A stretch of DNA of 64,000 nucleotides, taken from the NCBI GenBank assembly GCA_017893485.1, contig CM030361.1, forward strand, positions 143,654,941-143,718,940, read 5' to 3'. Position numbers and translations under genes: made by a program. Shown in pieces: positions 23,571 through 35,233 of this stretch (the stretch's first letter is position 1; every line of letters starts with the position of its first letter). A model generated the notes under the pieces. It did not search any database, was not told where the DNA came from, and saw only the letters and a list, made by a program, of their open reading frames with translations. This DNA comes from Hemerocallis citrina (Eukaryota; Streptophyta; Magnoliopsida; Asparagales; Asphodelaceae).

Positions 23571-23873
23571 GGCGAGGGATTAAACCCTTTAATGTGGAGT
23601 ACGTATGTGCTTGCCCTCGGACCTATGTAGTATGGGATGAATAGAATTCGAACAAGTATGCATTAGTGTCATTGTCGTATATACCTGCATTAGGCATTAA
23701 GTCATGTCATACACTAACATATCTAGGGTATTCACTCTTTACATTTTTATATGCATTCAAGTTTGTGATTTGTTAAAGTAAGAGATTTCGTTATAATACA
23801 GCATAGAGAGGATCGTTGTTTGTAACATTGCGTCGGTTGTAAGAAACTGACGTACCCACAGTTTCATATGCCG
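23571..23873 (+). repeat. Conserved LTR tail block, copy in chromovirus 3' LTR
   Basis: This matches 12861-13165 and the blocks in LTRs B and D, beginning GGCGAGGGATTAAACCC. It ends at the mutated acceptor. Confidence 0.8.
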
Positions 23874-24104
23874 GACTTGGATCTTACAAGGAGAATTTGA
23901 TGCTGATGATTAGTTACATGTTTAAGTTGTTGAAATTGTATATTTATCATATTGTACTTCATTTATTTTCCGTTGCGTTATTGATGTAAAAGATCAATGA
24001 TGTAATAAAAGTTTCAAAATTCCTTGTCAAATTGTATGAAGTGAAGTGTAGATCCCGTTGAGCTACGAATTACCGTATTTTGGTATTCGGGGCGTTACAA
24101 CCTC

Positions 24105-24130
24105 CCACTTCCTGTCTTTTGATGATGATG

Positions 24131-24166
<36 letters not shown>

Positions 24167-24813
24167 TTTATTTTTTTATTTATTTATTTTTTAATGAATA
24201 GAGGTTAGCTGTCGCTCTTCCTCTTCGTTAAGCCTCCTTTTCTTCTCTTGCTTGCTATTGTATTTATAGGGATCCAAAACGTGGAATTAGGGTTTATTTT
24301 TGCAGAAAACCCCCTCTTCTTCATTTATTTATTTCCTTATGTGATTTTCTCTTTATTTCTTGCTTCTTTTTTTTCTTTTTCTTCTTGAAGTACTTGCTGC
24401 ATACACACAAAATAAATCAAAAATTAGGATTTAAAAATAAAAATAAAATTAATTAGTTTAAATTAATTAAACTAACTAAGAATTATATTAGTTCAATTAA
24501 ACCCTTTTAAAATTGTTTATTGCACTTTCAGCTCTATTGGCAATTTAAAAATTATATCTTGCTTTTCACACAGCCAAATTGTAAAATTTCAAATTCAACA
24601 AATCAATAAGAATTAATAAATCATTATGCTTGTTTTGTTTGTTTATTTTTACCAAAAATCTTTACCTTTTGCATCAAAAAATCTTATTCCTTCAAAAATA
24701 ATTAACTAACTGAATTTTATGGAAATAAGATAACTTATTAACATAATAGACTAATACCAACAATTTTTATGGATAAATGAGTACAAATATTTATATAAAA
24801 ATTAGACACATCA
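24105..24813 (-). repeat. Tat element 3' LTR, second part
   Basis: It continues the LTR interrupted at 6820 and matches about 40307-40976, ending TTAGACACATCA. It includes a GAT/ATT microsatellite that is longer than in the right copy. Confidence 0.93.
24120..24186. repeat. GAT/ATT microsatellite in Tat LTR
   Basis: GATGATGATGATT is followed by an ATT run and T-rich sequence. The right LTR has a shorter version at about 40318-40345, so the array has changed length since insertion. Confidence 0.88.
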
Positions 24814-24828
24814 AATACCCCCAAACTT
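24814..24828 (-). other. Polypurine tract of the Tat element
   Basis: On the minus strand AAGTTTGGGGGTATT abuts the 3' LTR. The following GACAAGCAAAATC context (reversed here) is typical of plant Tat/Athila 3' regions. Confidence 0.78.
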
Positions 24829-26125
24829 AAGATTTTGCTTGTCCTCGAGCAAAAAGTAGAATCATGAATAGGGGAATAATAATCAATAATAGGCTAACTC
24901 ATCACACTAAGAGATCTCATCATGCAAGCATCAAAATTTCAATTTAATACATTAGCAAATAAAGTAAAACCAAGCATACCCACTTTCTCCGGTCCAATTA
25001 TTCATTCATAATTCCACACTCAATCATATTTGTCATGCAATTAATGTAATTATAGTATGTAACAACTTCATCTGTGATTTCCTCTTCTCACTACTACGAA
25101 CCGAGTAGCAAACTAGAGTTTTTTTTCTTATTTTTCTTCTTCTGTCTCTTCTCTAAGTTGTCACTTGTCTTTTGACGCGAATGTAAATATTTGTGATGAA
25201 TTCACCCGGTTACTCAACAAGTCACAAACTTAGAGTACTTTGCACTCATATTTCAAGTTGCCGTTTGATGTACAAGTAAACATTTGTGATGAAGACCCCT
25301 AGTTACTAAGCAACTCAAAACATTGGAGTACATTGACTTTATTTATTCAATTATTTGATCATTATCACTCTATTTACTTAAACTTTGTTTAGGACTAGAT
25401 CCAAGGGGATAATCACAAGAAAAAGCATCACATTTTTCTTTTATGTATAATCACATGACTCTTACAATTTTGTAAGGAATTTAGAAATTCAATAATCCTA
25501 AAGTAAATAAGTATGCTTAATTCTTGCTTTATAATCAATTGTCTATCCTAGCACAATAAACCCAAAAAGTGTAATGGTAAGCCTAATTGCAATCCCTTTT
25601 TATTTTTTTTCTTTCAAATATATATAAATAAATAAAATAAATTTATACCCCTTCCCCTAAACTTGAATATCACATTTTCCTCAATGGGAAAGGAAAAACA
25701 AAAACAAAAAAAAAAAGCAAAAAGTTCAAAATTTCTCTCCTGATTCGTGTTAAAATTCTGCACGCGCTACGTTCATTGTTTCAGCGATATCTGCAGCTGT
25801 AGGTTTCCAAATGGCCTGATTCTTTCTGTTCTGGAAAGCTAAGACAACTTTCTACGATTGCTCTTTGAAACACTTTTCTAGATTCTGACTCCATCCTGCT
25901 AAAAAAACAGCCATCAATGTAGGTGTAGAAAAGAACTCCGCCCGGCGACTTCCAAACTCCTGCAATCCTACAAAATAAAATCAATAATTAAAATTTTAAT
26001 AAACTAACACAAAAAATCAAATCTAATGCAGTAAAAGAAAATATGGGTTGCCTTCCAAGAAATGCTAAGTTTTAAGTCTTCAGCCAGATGTTATAGCTGA
26101 GATGGTTATGTAACGCCAAGATCCA
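24829..26125 (-). other. Tat element 3' noncoding region
   Basis: About 1.3 kb of AT-rich sequence lies between the CACTA insertion and the PPT. I see no protease, RT or integrase motif on either strand. A short minus-strand frame at 25781-25984 has no recognisable similarity. Near 25140-25360 two related segments, each with a GTGATGAA and TTACT(C/A) core, suggest a decayed duplication. Confidence 0.6.
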
Positions 26126-26700
26126 CACTACAATACACAATGTATTCACCGGCGTTTTTTCGAATATTCACCGGCGTTTAAAAACGCCGGGGAAAAATTC
26201 ACTGGCGTTTATAAACACGCCGGTGCAAATGCCGCCGAAGCGAGCGTCGCGGAATACTAGGGGTCTACGCCGGCGTTTCTACCGAACGCCGGTAGATCTT
26301 GAGTATACACCGGCGGCCAACTAACGCCGGTATATGAGTATTCCTAAGTGCCGTACTTTTCCCCCAATATACATTCACCGGCGGTCAATAAATGCCTCTA
26401 TATATCTTTACACCGGCATTTTTATAAAACGCTGGTATATATTCAATATTTACCGGCGGTCTAAAAATGCCGGTGTATGTCTATTTTTAAGTGCCCTATT
26501 TTCCCTATATACATGCACCGGCGTGTCGTAAAACACCGCTATATTGAGATTCACCGACGTTTTATAAAATGCCAGTTTTTCTTATTGCTGTTGCTGCTTA
26601 TGGGTACACCGGCGTGTATCGAATGCCTCTCTATCGAAATTTTCAATTGATCAATTGGATAGACCGGTGTTTTATAAAACGCCGGTGTATGATCGTTTGA
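26126..26700. repeat. CACTA left terminus with subterminal repeats
   Basis: After CACTACAA come repeated palindromic units such as CACCGGCGTTTTATAAAACG followed by CCGG, in direct and inverted arrangement and with many degenerate copies. In En/Spm elements such motifs are where the TNPA protein binds. Confidence 0.9.
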
Positions 26701-27014
26701 TTTTTCCCCTCCAGTTTTTCATTCGATTTCAATTCACAATTTCATTTCAAAAACCTGTAAACTAATTCACAACTGATTCAACCAATTTCAGTCATATTAA
26801 TGCGCAATTCACAACCAAACACAAGAATTAAAGATAATAAAGTGTCACACATATTCCATTAATGGTCCAAATTCACCGCAATATTAACACAAAGTGTCAT
26901 ACTTAACAGATACAGTAATGAACATCCCAAATATCTCAGCAATTACTTAAAACAACAACAAGGACATCTAGACTAGGCCGACCACAGATTCATACCCCTC
27001 GAGTCGCTTCAGTT
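26701..27014. other. CACTA 3' flank of the TNPA-like gene, no gene seen
   Basis: This is AT-rich sequence between the subterminal repeats and the stop codon of the TNPA-like gene. It probably includes that gene's 3' UTR on the minus strand. Confidence 0.4.
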
Positions 27015-28584
27015 CTATTCATCAGAATTTCCTTGATCTGCACGAATCACATTTGATGGATTGATCGGACCGCTCTGTGAAAGAAAAAAAAAATAATTTA
27101 GTTCAACACTAGACCACAATACAGAATATACATATTTTTTGAACATGCAAAAAGATCTACCCAATTCATAAAGTCTAAGATCAAAGTGTCAATTGTAAAT
27201 GCAATTGTCAATGATATATAGAGAGGTAAAATAATTATATTGCAGTGCTAAAAAGCTAGTACTTAATTTTGTTTTTTAGTAATTGTACGTAATAATGTTT
27301 ATGAAACCCAATGTCTCCATGAAATTAATAGTAAAAGAAATTAAATACAGGAAAACACATATTAAAAGAAAGAGTACAAAAATTGTACTAATTTTGTACT
27401 TAAGAATGAATGAAGATGAAGAACAAGATCAAAAAGCCAGTCATAGATGTTCAAACATATTCAAAGAAAGATGAATAACAATTTTTTCAAAGGAAATTAG
27501 GTTCACTAGTATCACAAGTTTCACACATATTCAAAGAAATATGCATTACAGGAACAATCAGCTCTATATAGCTCCATATTCATGTAGTTTAAGGGAAAAA
27601 AGTAGTGGTTCACATCATAACATCTCTCTATTCCAACTACTCTTTTTTCACTTAATTTTCATGTTACATTCTTCAACACAAACATATTTGCTACCGGAAA
27701 CTATGTCAAACTAGATAACCTATTTTACTGTCAAATTCTTATAGATATACACACGTAATCTGTATTGTAGCTTCGTCAGCTCCAAAATTCAAAAAAGAAA
27801 AAAAAAATAGTTGGAGTATATTATAATAATGGAGATATAAACATGTCCATAAATGTACACACCTTTAAAAACTGATTGGAGGAAGCAGAAGCATTGGAGT
27901 TTGAAATGCATGCAGATCAGTGCAGTCCACTAGCAAGTAATAGGAAGAGGGTTTTTCTTTTCTGTATTGAAACTGTGGGCTGATTGAAAAGTCATGCCCT
28001 ATGCAAATATATATCTTATTCAGTACTCATATTACTGGACTTGACAATCGGCCTACAGATTGCTCTAAATATTGATTCCAATGCTTATTTGTTGCAAATG
28101 AGATATCTTTTACACTTGGCGTACATGAATCTTTGCTGTCTTTGGTTGTTTGGTTTGAAAGCTACCAGCCAAGTAACTTAAAACATACAATCCGTTCCAT
28201 CATCGCAAAAGAAATATATTTAGAAAATGCACATTAAGTTTCTTTGATGTCAAAAATGAAATGAGAGGATCTTGGGTTCTTTAATTGTCGGAATGTTTGA
28301 CAGAAATCTCAATCCTAAATCAGGTAGTCATGCACAAGGGTTTTAGGTGAAAATTGTAGGAAGTATGACAAGAGTTCCATGACTATATTAGTAGTGAGGA
28401 TTAGGGAATAAAGTTAGCCCTTATATGTATATATATTTATAATGATGAGAGTCACATACTATATATAATTCTTTATTTTTTATGACACAATCAGATATGA
28501 TACTAGATTGAGATCATCAAGATCTCTAATACACATTCCCATCCAATACTAGTTACCTTCTAAAATTCATTCCATACCAATACG

Positions 28585-28585
<1 letters not shown>

Positions 28586-28663
<78 letters not shown>
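28586..28663. repeat. (TA)n microsatellite, 78 bp
   Basis: An uninterrupted TA dinucleotide run lies in the last intron of the TNPA-like gene. A second copy of the flanking TTGATCAATCTTCTGTT occurs at about 28719. Confidence 0.97.
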
Positions 28664-28666
<3 letters not shown>

Positions 28667-29115
28667 GATCAATCTTCTGTTAATTCGCTCTCTATTGATT
28701 CGCGAACTTGTAATATCTAATTGATCAATCTTCTGTTGGTAAAAAGAAGATTGTTCGAAAATTACATTAAAACAATAATTATAAGCTCTTCAAAATTACC
28801 AACTTTAAGACTTACCGGTGGTGGGACTTGAGATTGCTGCCTTATTAATTGGGATATTTGTTCTTGGAGGAGTGCCACTTGTGCCTTCAATTCTGTCATC
28901 TCCTCGTCTCGAGTCCCACTTGAAGTAGATACACTCCGTCCGAATAACCGCGAGGGGGTTGGTCCTAGCCCCATACCACGGACACGTCCATGCCTCTCCT
29001 TTCCCCTCACTGCAGTCAAGGCAAGTCGCTGCCGGGTACGAAAGTCTGTGGAAGCTGCCGTACGGTCAGAGTCTGAAGCGGAAGAGATTTCATCATACTT
29101 TTTCCGAGCATTAGT

Positions 29116-31271
29116 CTGTATAAGGACATATAGTCAGAGTTAAAAGCGGAAGAGATTTCGACTATCATTAGCCATTTAAAAAAATAAGCTATAAATCATC
29201 AAAAAGTAAAAGCAACTGAAGATATATATAAACAATAAATCAGATATACACATAAAAAAAGATAAGCAAACCATTAAAATAAAACCACTAAAAACAGAAG
29301 TATTTCTCCAACATGCAAGTAAGGAAGTTGTGCTTCAAGTTTTCATTGAAGTTCCATCACTCATTGTATTTTATCTTCGTAAATTTTTTGTATTTCCCAT
29401 GAACGATTATATAACATCTATTTTTTCTGTAATGTAGTATTTTGCATTGCTAACATATAGTATGTTACTTAATCAGAATCGTATCTACATTACTGGCTAG
29501 TCCTATGTGGCTGTGGTTTTTAAAACATCACTTCTGAGTTTAGATATGTGCCAGTAAATGCCTTAATGGAATGCTCATCCTTGTGTCTCCAAATATGTGT
29601 GTGCACCTGCAAAGTAGTTCTTCTTTAGTATTATCGATGAATTTAATTTCTAGATCATCTATCTAGTCAACTAAGTGTTCTCTTTAATTAGGCTAATTTA
29701 GATAACAATGTCATCATGTACTTTGTATTCTTAACGAAAAATGCAAATCCCTCAAATTTAACCATAAGATCCAACATTTGGTGTAGGGACGAAGGCCTTT
29801 AATAGCTTAACTGCTTTATGTAACCTAAGGCATTTCTTAAAATAGTTTGGATGTTAAGGAGTATAAAGTGAATTAAAATGTAGGGGCTCTCTGGACATCA
29901 CAGTCAAATGATCAGCTGAGGACAATAATTTCTGTTTACTTACAAATAGAATTTATTCTCATCTGGACTATCTTCAGAGTAAGTTTATCACAGGATATAG
30001 TGCATGGTTTGTTTTCAAGAAGTCTATTGCTCTGATATATAAAATTAAGCTCTGAGGTCTTCCCAACTAAGCTAACCTTGAATAGTTTGGTTATTGCTTT
30101 ATGGAAGTTCATGCTGTACCTGTCAGCAGAGGTCAGTTGGAATATTTTACAAATGCAAGATAATTCAACAAAGTGATATAAGCTTATAAAATCCAATTTG
30201 TTTTCCTTGTAGCTGGTTTTGTCAGTTTATTTTTTTGTGAGTACATGTGATAAAAATGAAATTTAATTTTTCTACCTATTCAGATATCATGTCAATACAA
30301 ATTTAAGATCAGGCTGCCTAGGAATCTCAAGGATGATGAATTATGGTACATTGCTAGTATATGCCTTTTAAAGAAAATTGATGTCTGAAATAAAAATAAT
30401 ATTGAACTTAGAATTATGTAGCTTCAATATAATATGCTCATTTTTCATTTCTTTAGTTCCTACCCCATCCATTTAATCATTTCGTTCAGTGACGAGCTTC
30501 TATTTAAAACATGTTATATATCATACAGGAAATTAGCTGAAGGTGTTGTGTGATTTCTCATAGTTTTTCTATAGCATTCGGTTTGTAGTCCCCTGAGTAT
30601 AGTGTTTAATGTTTCCAGTCTATATTATAAGCATTGATCTGATTTTGATTCTATTATGAAACTGGGATCTTGCAAGGAATTTTGGTGTTGGTGTTAGTGT
30701 TAGTCTCGATGCACTATTGTTAATCAGCTAATTGTGTTAAACAAAGCTGAGAGCTAGAATAATCTGTGTAAGTGCGACATTCAGATTATATTTCTGCCTC
30801 ATGGGTTAGTTTGGAAACAAATTGCTCATTGCATTATCCAGAACCGGTTAAAAAGATGTAAGACATGTTTATGTTGCATTATTGTTCATGATACAATCAT
30901 AGAACAAGAAAATGATATGAAAGGCAATGAAATGAATATTCTACAAGTGTTCCAACTCAATTCACCAAATAGTCAACTACCCATCACTAAAATAGTTATA
31001 ATGATAGTCAATTCTAGATCTGATAGATATTAGTTACTATATAAATGTTTCACTTAGTTCTAAAAATAACCAACATGTTGAGGATTACGTCTATGGCCAT
31101 CATGTTACGGATTAAGACGAACTAAAGGTTCAATGCATTTAGCCCATATCTTCTACATTTGAGCCTAATTGTCAAATGATTCAGTTTTAGTCAAGCTTCA
31201 GGAAACTTGGTAAATAAATTCAACTTTAACACACAAACAATTGACATGTCAAAATCAAAGGATCATTTTAC
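29116..31271 (-). other. Long intron 4 of the TNPA-like gene
   Basis: These 2156 AT-rich bases lie between donor GTG|GTAAAA and acceptor TATACAG|ACTAAT. I see no coding motif or nested element here. Confidence 0.6.
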
Positions 31272-32274
31272 CACAATCCGTTGTGCCTCAGGGGTCGCAT
31301 ACGTCCCATCTTTCGACTTGTGGATGGCATCGAAAAAATCTATATCGCCGAACTCCGTAGGACCCCCCAAATCTTCTTCCTATATATTAGTAAGATGAAT
31401 TTATTATAAACAAATAACTGTAAGTCAAAACTGTTCAATTTGATTGCGCTTACCAATTCTTCTCAAACGAGAGCAAAGCTCTGTGTACCAGTGGTGTGCA
31501 ACATAAGCTGCTTTGAACGACTGGCAACACCGACCTCCGCCCTTTTCTGTACATGCCACAATGAAGTTCAGAAAAAATTAATTAGAGTAGCCATACAACC
31601 ACAAAGTCATTAAATTTTGGTTAGTCATGTAAATACCTGACCGACCGCCGAACTCCCGTAGTGCACAAGGAATTGCCAATCCGAAGGCTCCACCTCGGGT
31701 GGCACATCCCTTGCATTATCTACCTCGGACCGATTTTTGTCATAATACCTTGCCTTCAAGTCACTCTTGTAGTCTCTCCACTTTTTGGACAATGACTTTT
31801 CAACCCTAGGAGTAAGTGAGTCCGGAAACGAGAAGTATTGCTGCAAAATTTGAGAAGTTTAACAAAAGGATAACTGAAATGCATAAACCAACTAGCATTC
31901 ATTTATTTATTTTAGATGGAAAATACCTTGATTGTTGTAATTGCAGTTGCCTTTGTCATGGTGGGCACCTTCGGCCAACTCTCGTATGACAAAGGGATTA
32001 TCCGTGGGTTCCTTGCAATTACCCCAATAAAGGACGAGAATTTGCTTGCATTATCTCCCACCGGTTAACCGACACTTTTTTCCTCCACCACAATCTGTTC
32101 GTCGTTCTTAAGTTTATAAACGTCCACCATCTTTGTTCGCCCTCGATGTTTTTTGACAGTGGGCGTGCTACCCTCTCCCTCCTTCGTTTGACTGTCACTA
32201 TTATGTAACGACTGCTCATCCCCCTGCACTTCGTTGCCATCATTTATGTTGATCCTTTTTTCTCGCCTCGGCAT

Positions 32275-34059
32275 CTTGTACCTATCAAAGATTCAATAAA
32301 TTCATTAGAGGAGCAAAATTAAAACAAACTATTAAATGAGGCATCTAATTCTGTTTTTAATTACTTTTTTTAAATTTAGCCTATATATTATGTATTGAAT
32401 TAGAATGTATCAGTGTTTCTAACTTGAAGCATAATCTACATTTGTTCAGATTTAGATGTTTTGCTTGCAGTGTAAAATGGAGATGAGTGTTACAAGCTGA
32501 ACTCAAAGTGCGATAAAAGTGAAAGTTGCGAAGCTAACAGACTTATCACACTGTTAAGCTCATCAATATCTTACACTTTGTTCCCAAAGAATCCTCTTAG
32601 CTGTGGAACTACATGACCAGATAGACATCAATTGAGGACTCTAGAAATTTACTCTACACTGAAAAATGTTTCAATCCAGATTATAGACAGAAGCATGACA
32701 TGGCTAGTTTTCTTATTATGTTTGGTGACTGTTCGGAAGAACCCTTTTTTTCCTGAGAAATTTCAACTGGATTTTACCAAACTGTGCAATTTTTAAACAA
32801 AGAAAGCTCTAATTGGTAATGTTGAATCCAAATTGTAGAATAAGTAGAGAGCTTATGAGATAGCTAGTATTATAGCATACAACAGCAGGGTTAAAAAAAA
32901 GAAAGGTCTTGTTTACAACCAAGAGACTATTTCAGTCATAAGAAAATGATGATAATACTAGACAACCAATAAAGTCCCTGATGCTTAACTAAAAAACCGT
33001 TAATTATGATCTAAATAACAAAATGCTGAATGAACAACATCAATACTTCAATAACAAACCAACATGTAAGGAGGCTTAAATAATGCTATAGCTTTCCTCC
33101 ATCAGAGTATTACTTAATCTCTTCATCGTCTTTCTAGAAAGCAGCAGGCAAATCCAAAACATATCGAGAATGAGTTTTGCACCTATAGAGTTACATATCA
33201 AGACATTTAAGGCCCTGGCAGTTGGGATGTTTAGATTCATATTCACCAATGCAAGCAAAATAAATCTAGAAGTCATATGTATATATCATAAGCAACCATT
33301 GAGAGCCAATAGGTCAATGAAATTAGTGATCCAACTAACATTCTCAAAGCAAAGGCTTCTGTGGATGTTACATAATTGTCGTTCTATTATAAGATATTAT
33401 AATCAAAACCTTTATTTAGTAGGATTCTGGGAAAGGTTTCGCTAGTATTTTCTAGATTATGGGAAGCAAAAAAGTTGATGGTAATTTTCCGTAATTAAGC
33501 AAGCCATTAAGAATGATATCTTGATGCTGAATTCAGCATAAAAAATGGTACCGAACATGCCCAATTTCTCATATACTCTCTTTATGTGCATATTCAAGAT
33601 AACGTGCAGAGACTCGGTTTTAAAAGTGATGAGATGCTTATTATACTTGTACAGTGGAGTGTGTCGTTTAACTCGGGCATACTTTTACCCTTGTTAAACC
33701 ACACAGAAGATAGTGATGATATGAGTATGTCTGCGAAAATGTTTCAACACCATCCAAACTCCAATGCATAGTAATTTAATATAACACACAGAATAAATAC
33801 GGGAGAGTGAATGTAATTAAACACAAACGGTTGAATTCATGTTCAGAAACAAATGGAATGAGTACATCACACAAAGCTCCCTCAAACCTCACACAATATG
33901 CAAAACATAATATTACAACAAGATTTAAGACACGAAAATTACAGGACATATAATATTAAGATTGAAAATCAAGTAAACTACAATACGACATCTTCCAATA
34001 CATCACCCTCTCCTCCATCCTTGCAGGAGCCAAGTCCCGCAAATTCCTCCCTCGGTTGT
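32275..34059. other. CACTA spacer between the two genes, no gene seen
   Basis: This is AT-rich sequence upstream of the TNPA-like gene and downstream of the truncated TNP2. It has short frames only and no transposase motif. The missing catalytic half of TNP2 would be expected here and appears deleted or eroded. Confidence 0.5.
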
Positions 34060-35233
34060 GTTTACATCAAACATAGGAAATTGTATGGTATTAACACAGC
34101 AGGCCATATGCTGTATGTACTACTCATTTTTCTAAAAGGGTTGAAAACCATCACTAGCTAATCCAAGTCTCACATTCAGAGGATCTTCTGTAAAATCGGG
34201 ATATCTTTCATCAAATTTTTTTCAAGATTGAGAATCAGCAGGATGTCTAAGAATTCCATCATTAATGCGACCTTCAGCATGCCATTTCATATCAGAAGAA
34301 GTTTTCGAAGACATAAACAATCTTTGTAGCCTAGGAATCAGAGGAAAGTAACGCAATAGTTTGGCAGGCTTCTTTCTCTTACTTCCCTTAGTAGATCCAC
34401 TAGCTTGATAGTCTTGATTTGGTGTTTCTGACCATTTCGAAAAACCACAGACTTTGCAATTTTCCAGACTTTTCTTACCTCTCGTGAAAAGCATACAGTC
34501 ATTTGGACATGCTGTTATCTTCTCATACCCTAGATCGAAAGAATTTAGGAATTTTTTGATTTTATAGGCGGAGTTTGAAATACAGATTTCTGGAAATGCT
34601 TCATTCAACAGTTCAAGTAGCATAGTGAAGGACTTAGCAGACCACCCGTTTAAACTTCTAATCTGAAATAATCTGACAATGAATGAGAATTTAGAGAATT
34701 TGGTGCAATCGTGGTACAGCGGAGTACCAGCATCTTCAAGCAACTTAGCGAAGGATTCTTGTTGTTTATTATTTTCAGAGCCGGGGTCAGGCATTTCCTC
34801 GTCCACCCCACCAACAATGTGTGATGTTTCTGTTGACTCATTATGAACTTGGGTTGTTGGATTATTGGTGTGGAAAGAAACATTATGAATCCCCAAGGCG
34901 TCTTGCACCAAAGCATGCATCTCATCGGGAACACTTAAGTCTTCGTTCACTAAGGGCTCATCTGCATTTTCTAATACAACCGGACAAACAAGAGCTGATG
35001 TATGATCCTCTCCATAACAAAACCACCGTGTGTACCCTTAAAGAAAACCTATTGACAACCAAATGTGTATGTACTACGTCACATGTCCTCAAATTACAAT
35101 TTGTACACCGGAGGCATGTACAAAGAATTAGGTTGGGATCACGGAAATGTCATTTGGCAAAGATAATAAAATCTTTAATACCATCCCGGTACTCCTTGGA
35201 TAATCGTGGTTTACTAATCCAACTTCTATCCAT
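34060..35233 (-). pseudogene. CACTA TNP2-type transposase, N-terminal part, broken
   Basis: From an ATG at 35233 the minus strand encodes MDRSWISKPRLSKEYRDGI and a cysteine-rich C-x-C-x2-C segment, the Transposase-associated domain. A TGA interrupts it near 35139-35137 and the frame changes before CYGEDHTSALVCPV. The main part follows: LNGWSAKSFTMLLELLNEAF, GYEKITACPNDCMLF, CKVCGFSKW and LRYFPLIPRLQRLFMSSKT, then MKWHAEGRINDGILRHPADS. These are the hallmark N-terminal motifs of TNP2. A TGA at 34224-34222 replaces a tryptophan codon, after which NVRLGLASDGFQPF is readable before similarity fades. The catalytic C-terminal region is absent, so the element would need a helper. Confidence 0.9.

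Larger units (their letters stand above)
21631..23873 (+). other. Putative intron in chromovirus 3' LTR, acceptor mutated
   Basis: The donor GAG|GTGGGTG is kept at 21631, but the acceptor reads CATATGCCG at the place of CATTTGCAG in the 5' copy, so the AG is lost. The Helitron also lies inside. The 3' LTR copy would not splice at this site. Confidence 0.4.
6821..24099 (+). mobile_element. Ty3 chromovirus (Tekay/Del-like), 17.3 kb with nested inserts
   Basis: The element is inserted in the Tat left LTR with the perfect 5 bp target duplication ACCTC (6816-6820 and 24100-24104). The intact right-hand Tat LTR contains the empty site. It has LTRs of about 3.0 kb net, a Met-tRNA PBS, a gag remnant, RT, RNase H, integrase and a C-terminal chromodomain-like tail, then PPT and 3' LTR. 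Inserts inside it are a solo LTR in the 5' LTR, a second solo LTR in RT, and a Helitron in the 3' LTR. The region between gag and mid-RT is deleted. Confidence 0.93.
20916..24099 (+). repeat. Chromovirus 3' LTR (about 3.0 kb plus a Helitron)
   Basis: It begins TGTAACATCCCG and ends GGGGCGTTACA. It aligns to 6821-13401 once inserts are removed. It lacks solo LTR G1 at the matching place (about 22855), confirming G1 as a later insertion. Confidence 0.94.
27015..32274 (-). pseudogene. CACTA TNPA-like gene (Transposase_24 / Ptta-En/Spm), six exons, two nonsense codons
   Basis: Six minus-strand exons can be read, all with GT..AG borders and all in phase 0: 32274-31927, 31840-31637, 31546-31454, 31379-31272, 29115-28816 and 27074-27015 (stop TAG at 27017-27015). 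They total 1113 bases, or about 370 codons. Exon 1 starts MPRREKRININDGNE and is hydrophilic. Exon 2 has FPDSLTPRVEKSLSKKWRDY and DVPPEVEPSDWQFLV, and exon 3 HTTGTQSFALV; these match the Transposase_24 family. Exon 5 has GKERHGRVRGMGLGPTPSRL and a heptad-rich stretch (ELKAQVALLQEQISQLIRQQ) suggesting dimerisation. In-frame stops are TAA at 32067-32065 and TGA near 31467-31465. The family role is binding subterminal repeats and helping or regulating transposition. Confidence 0.8.
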
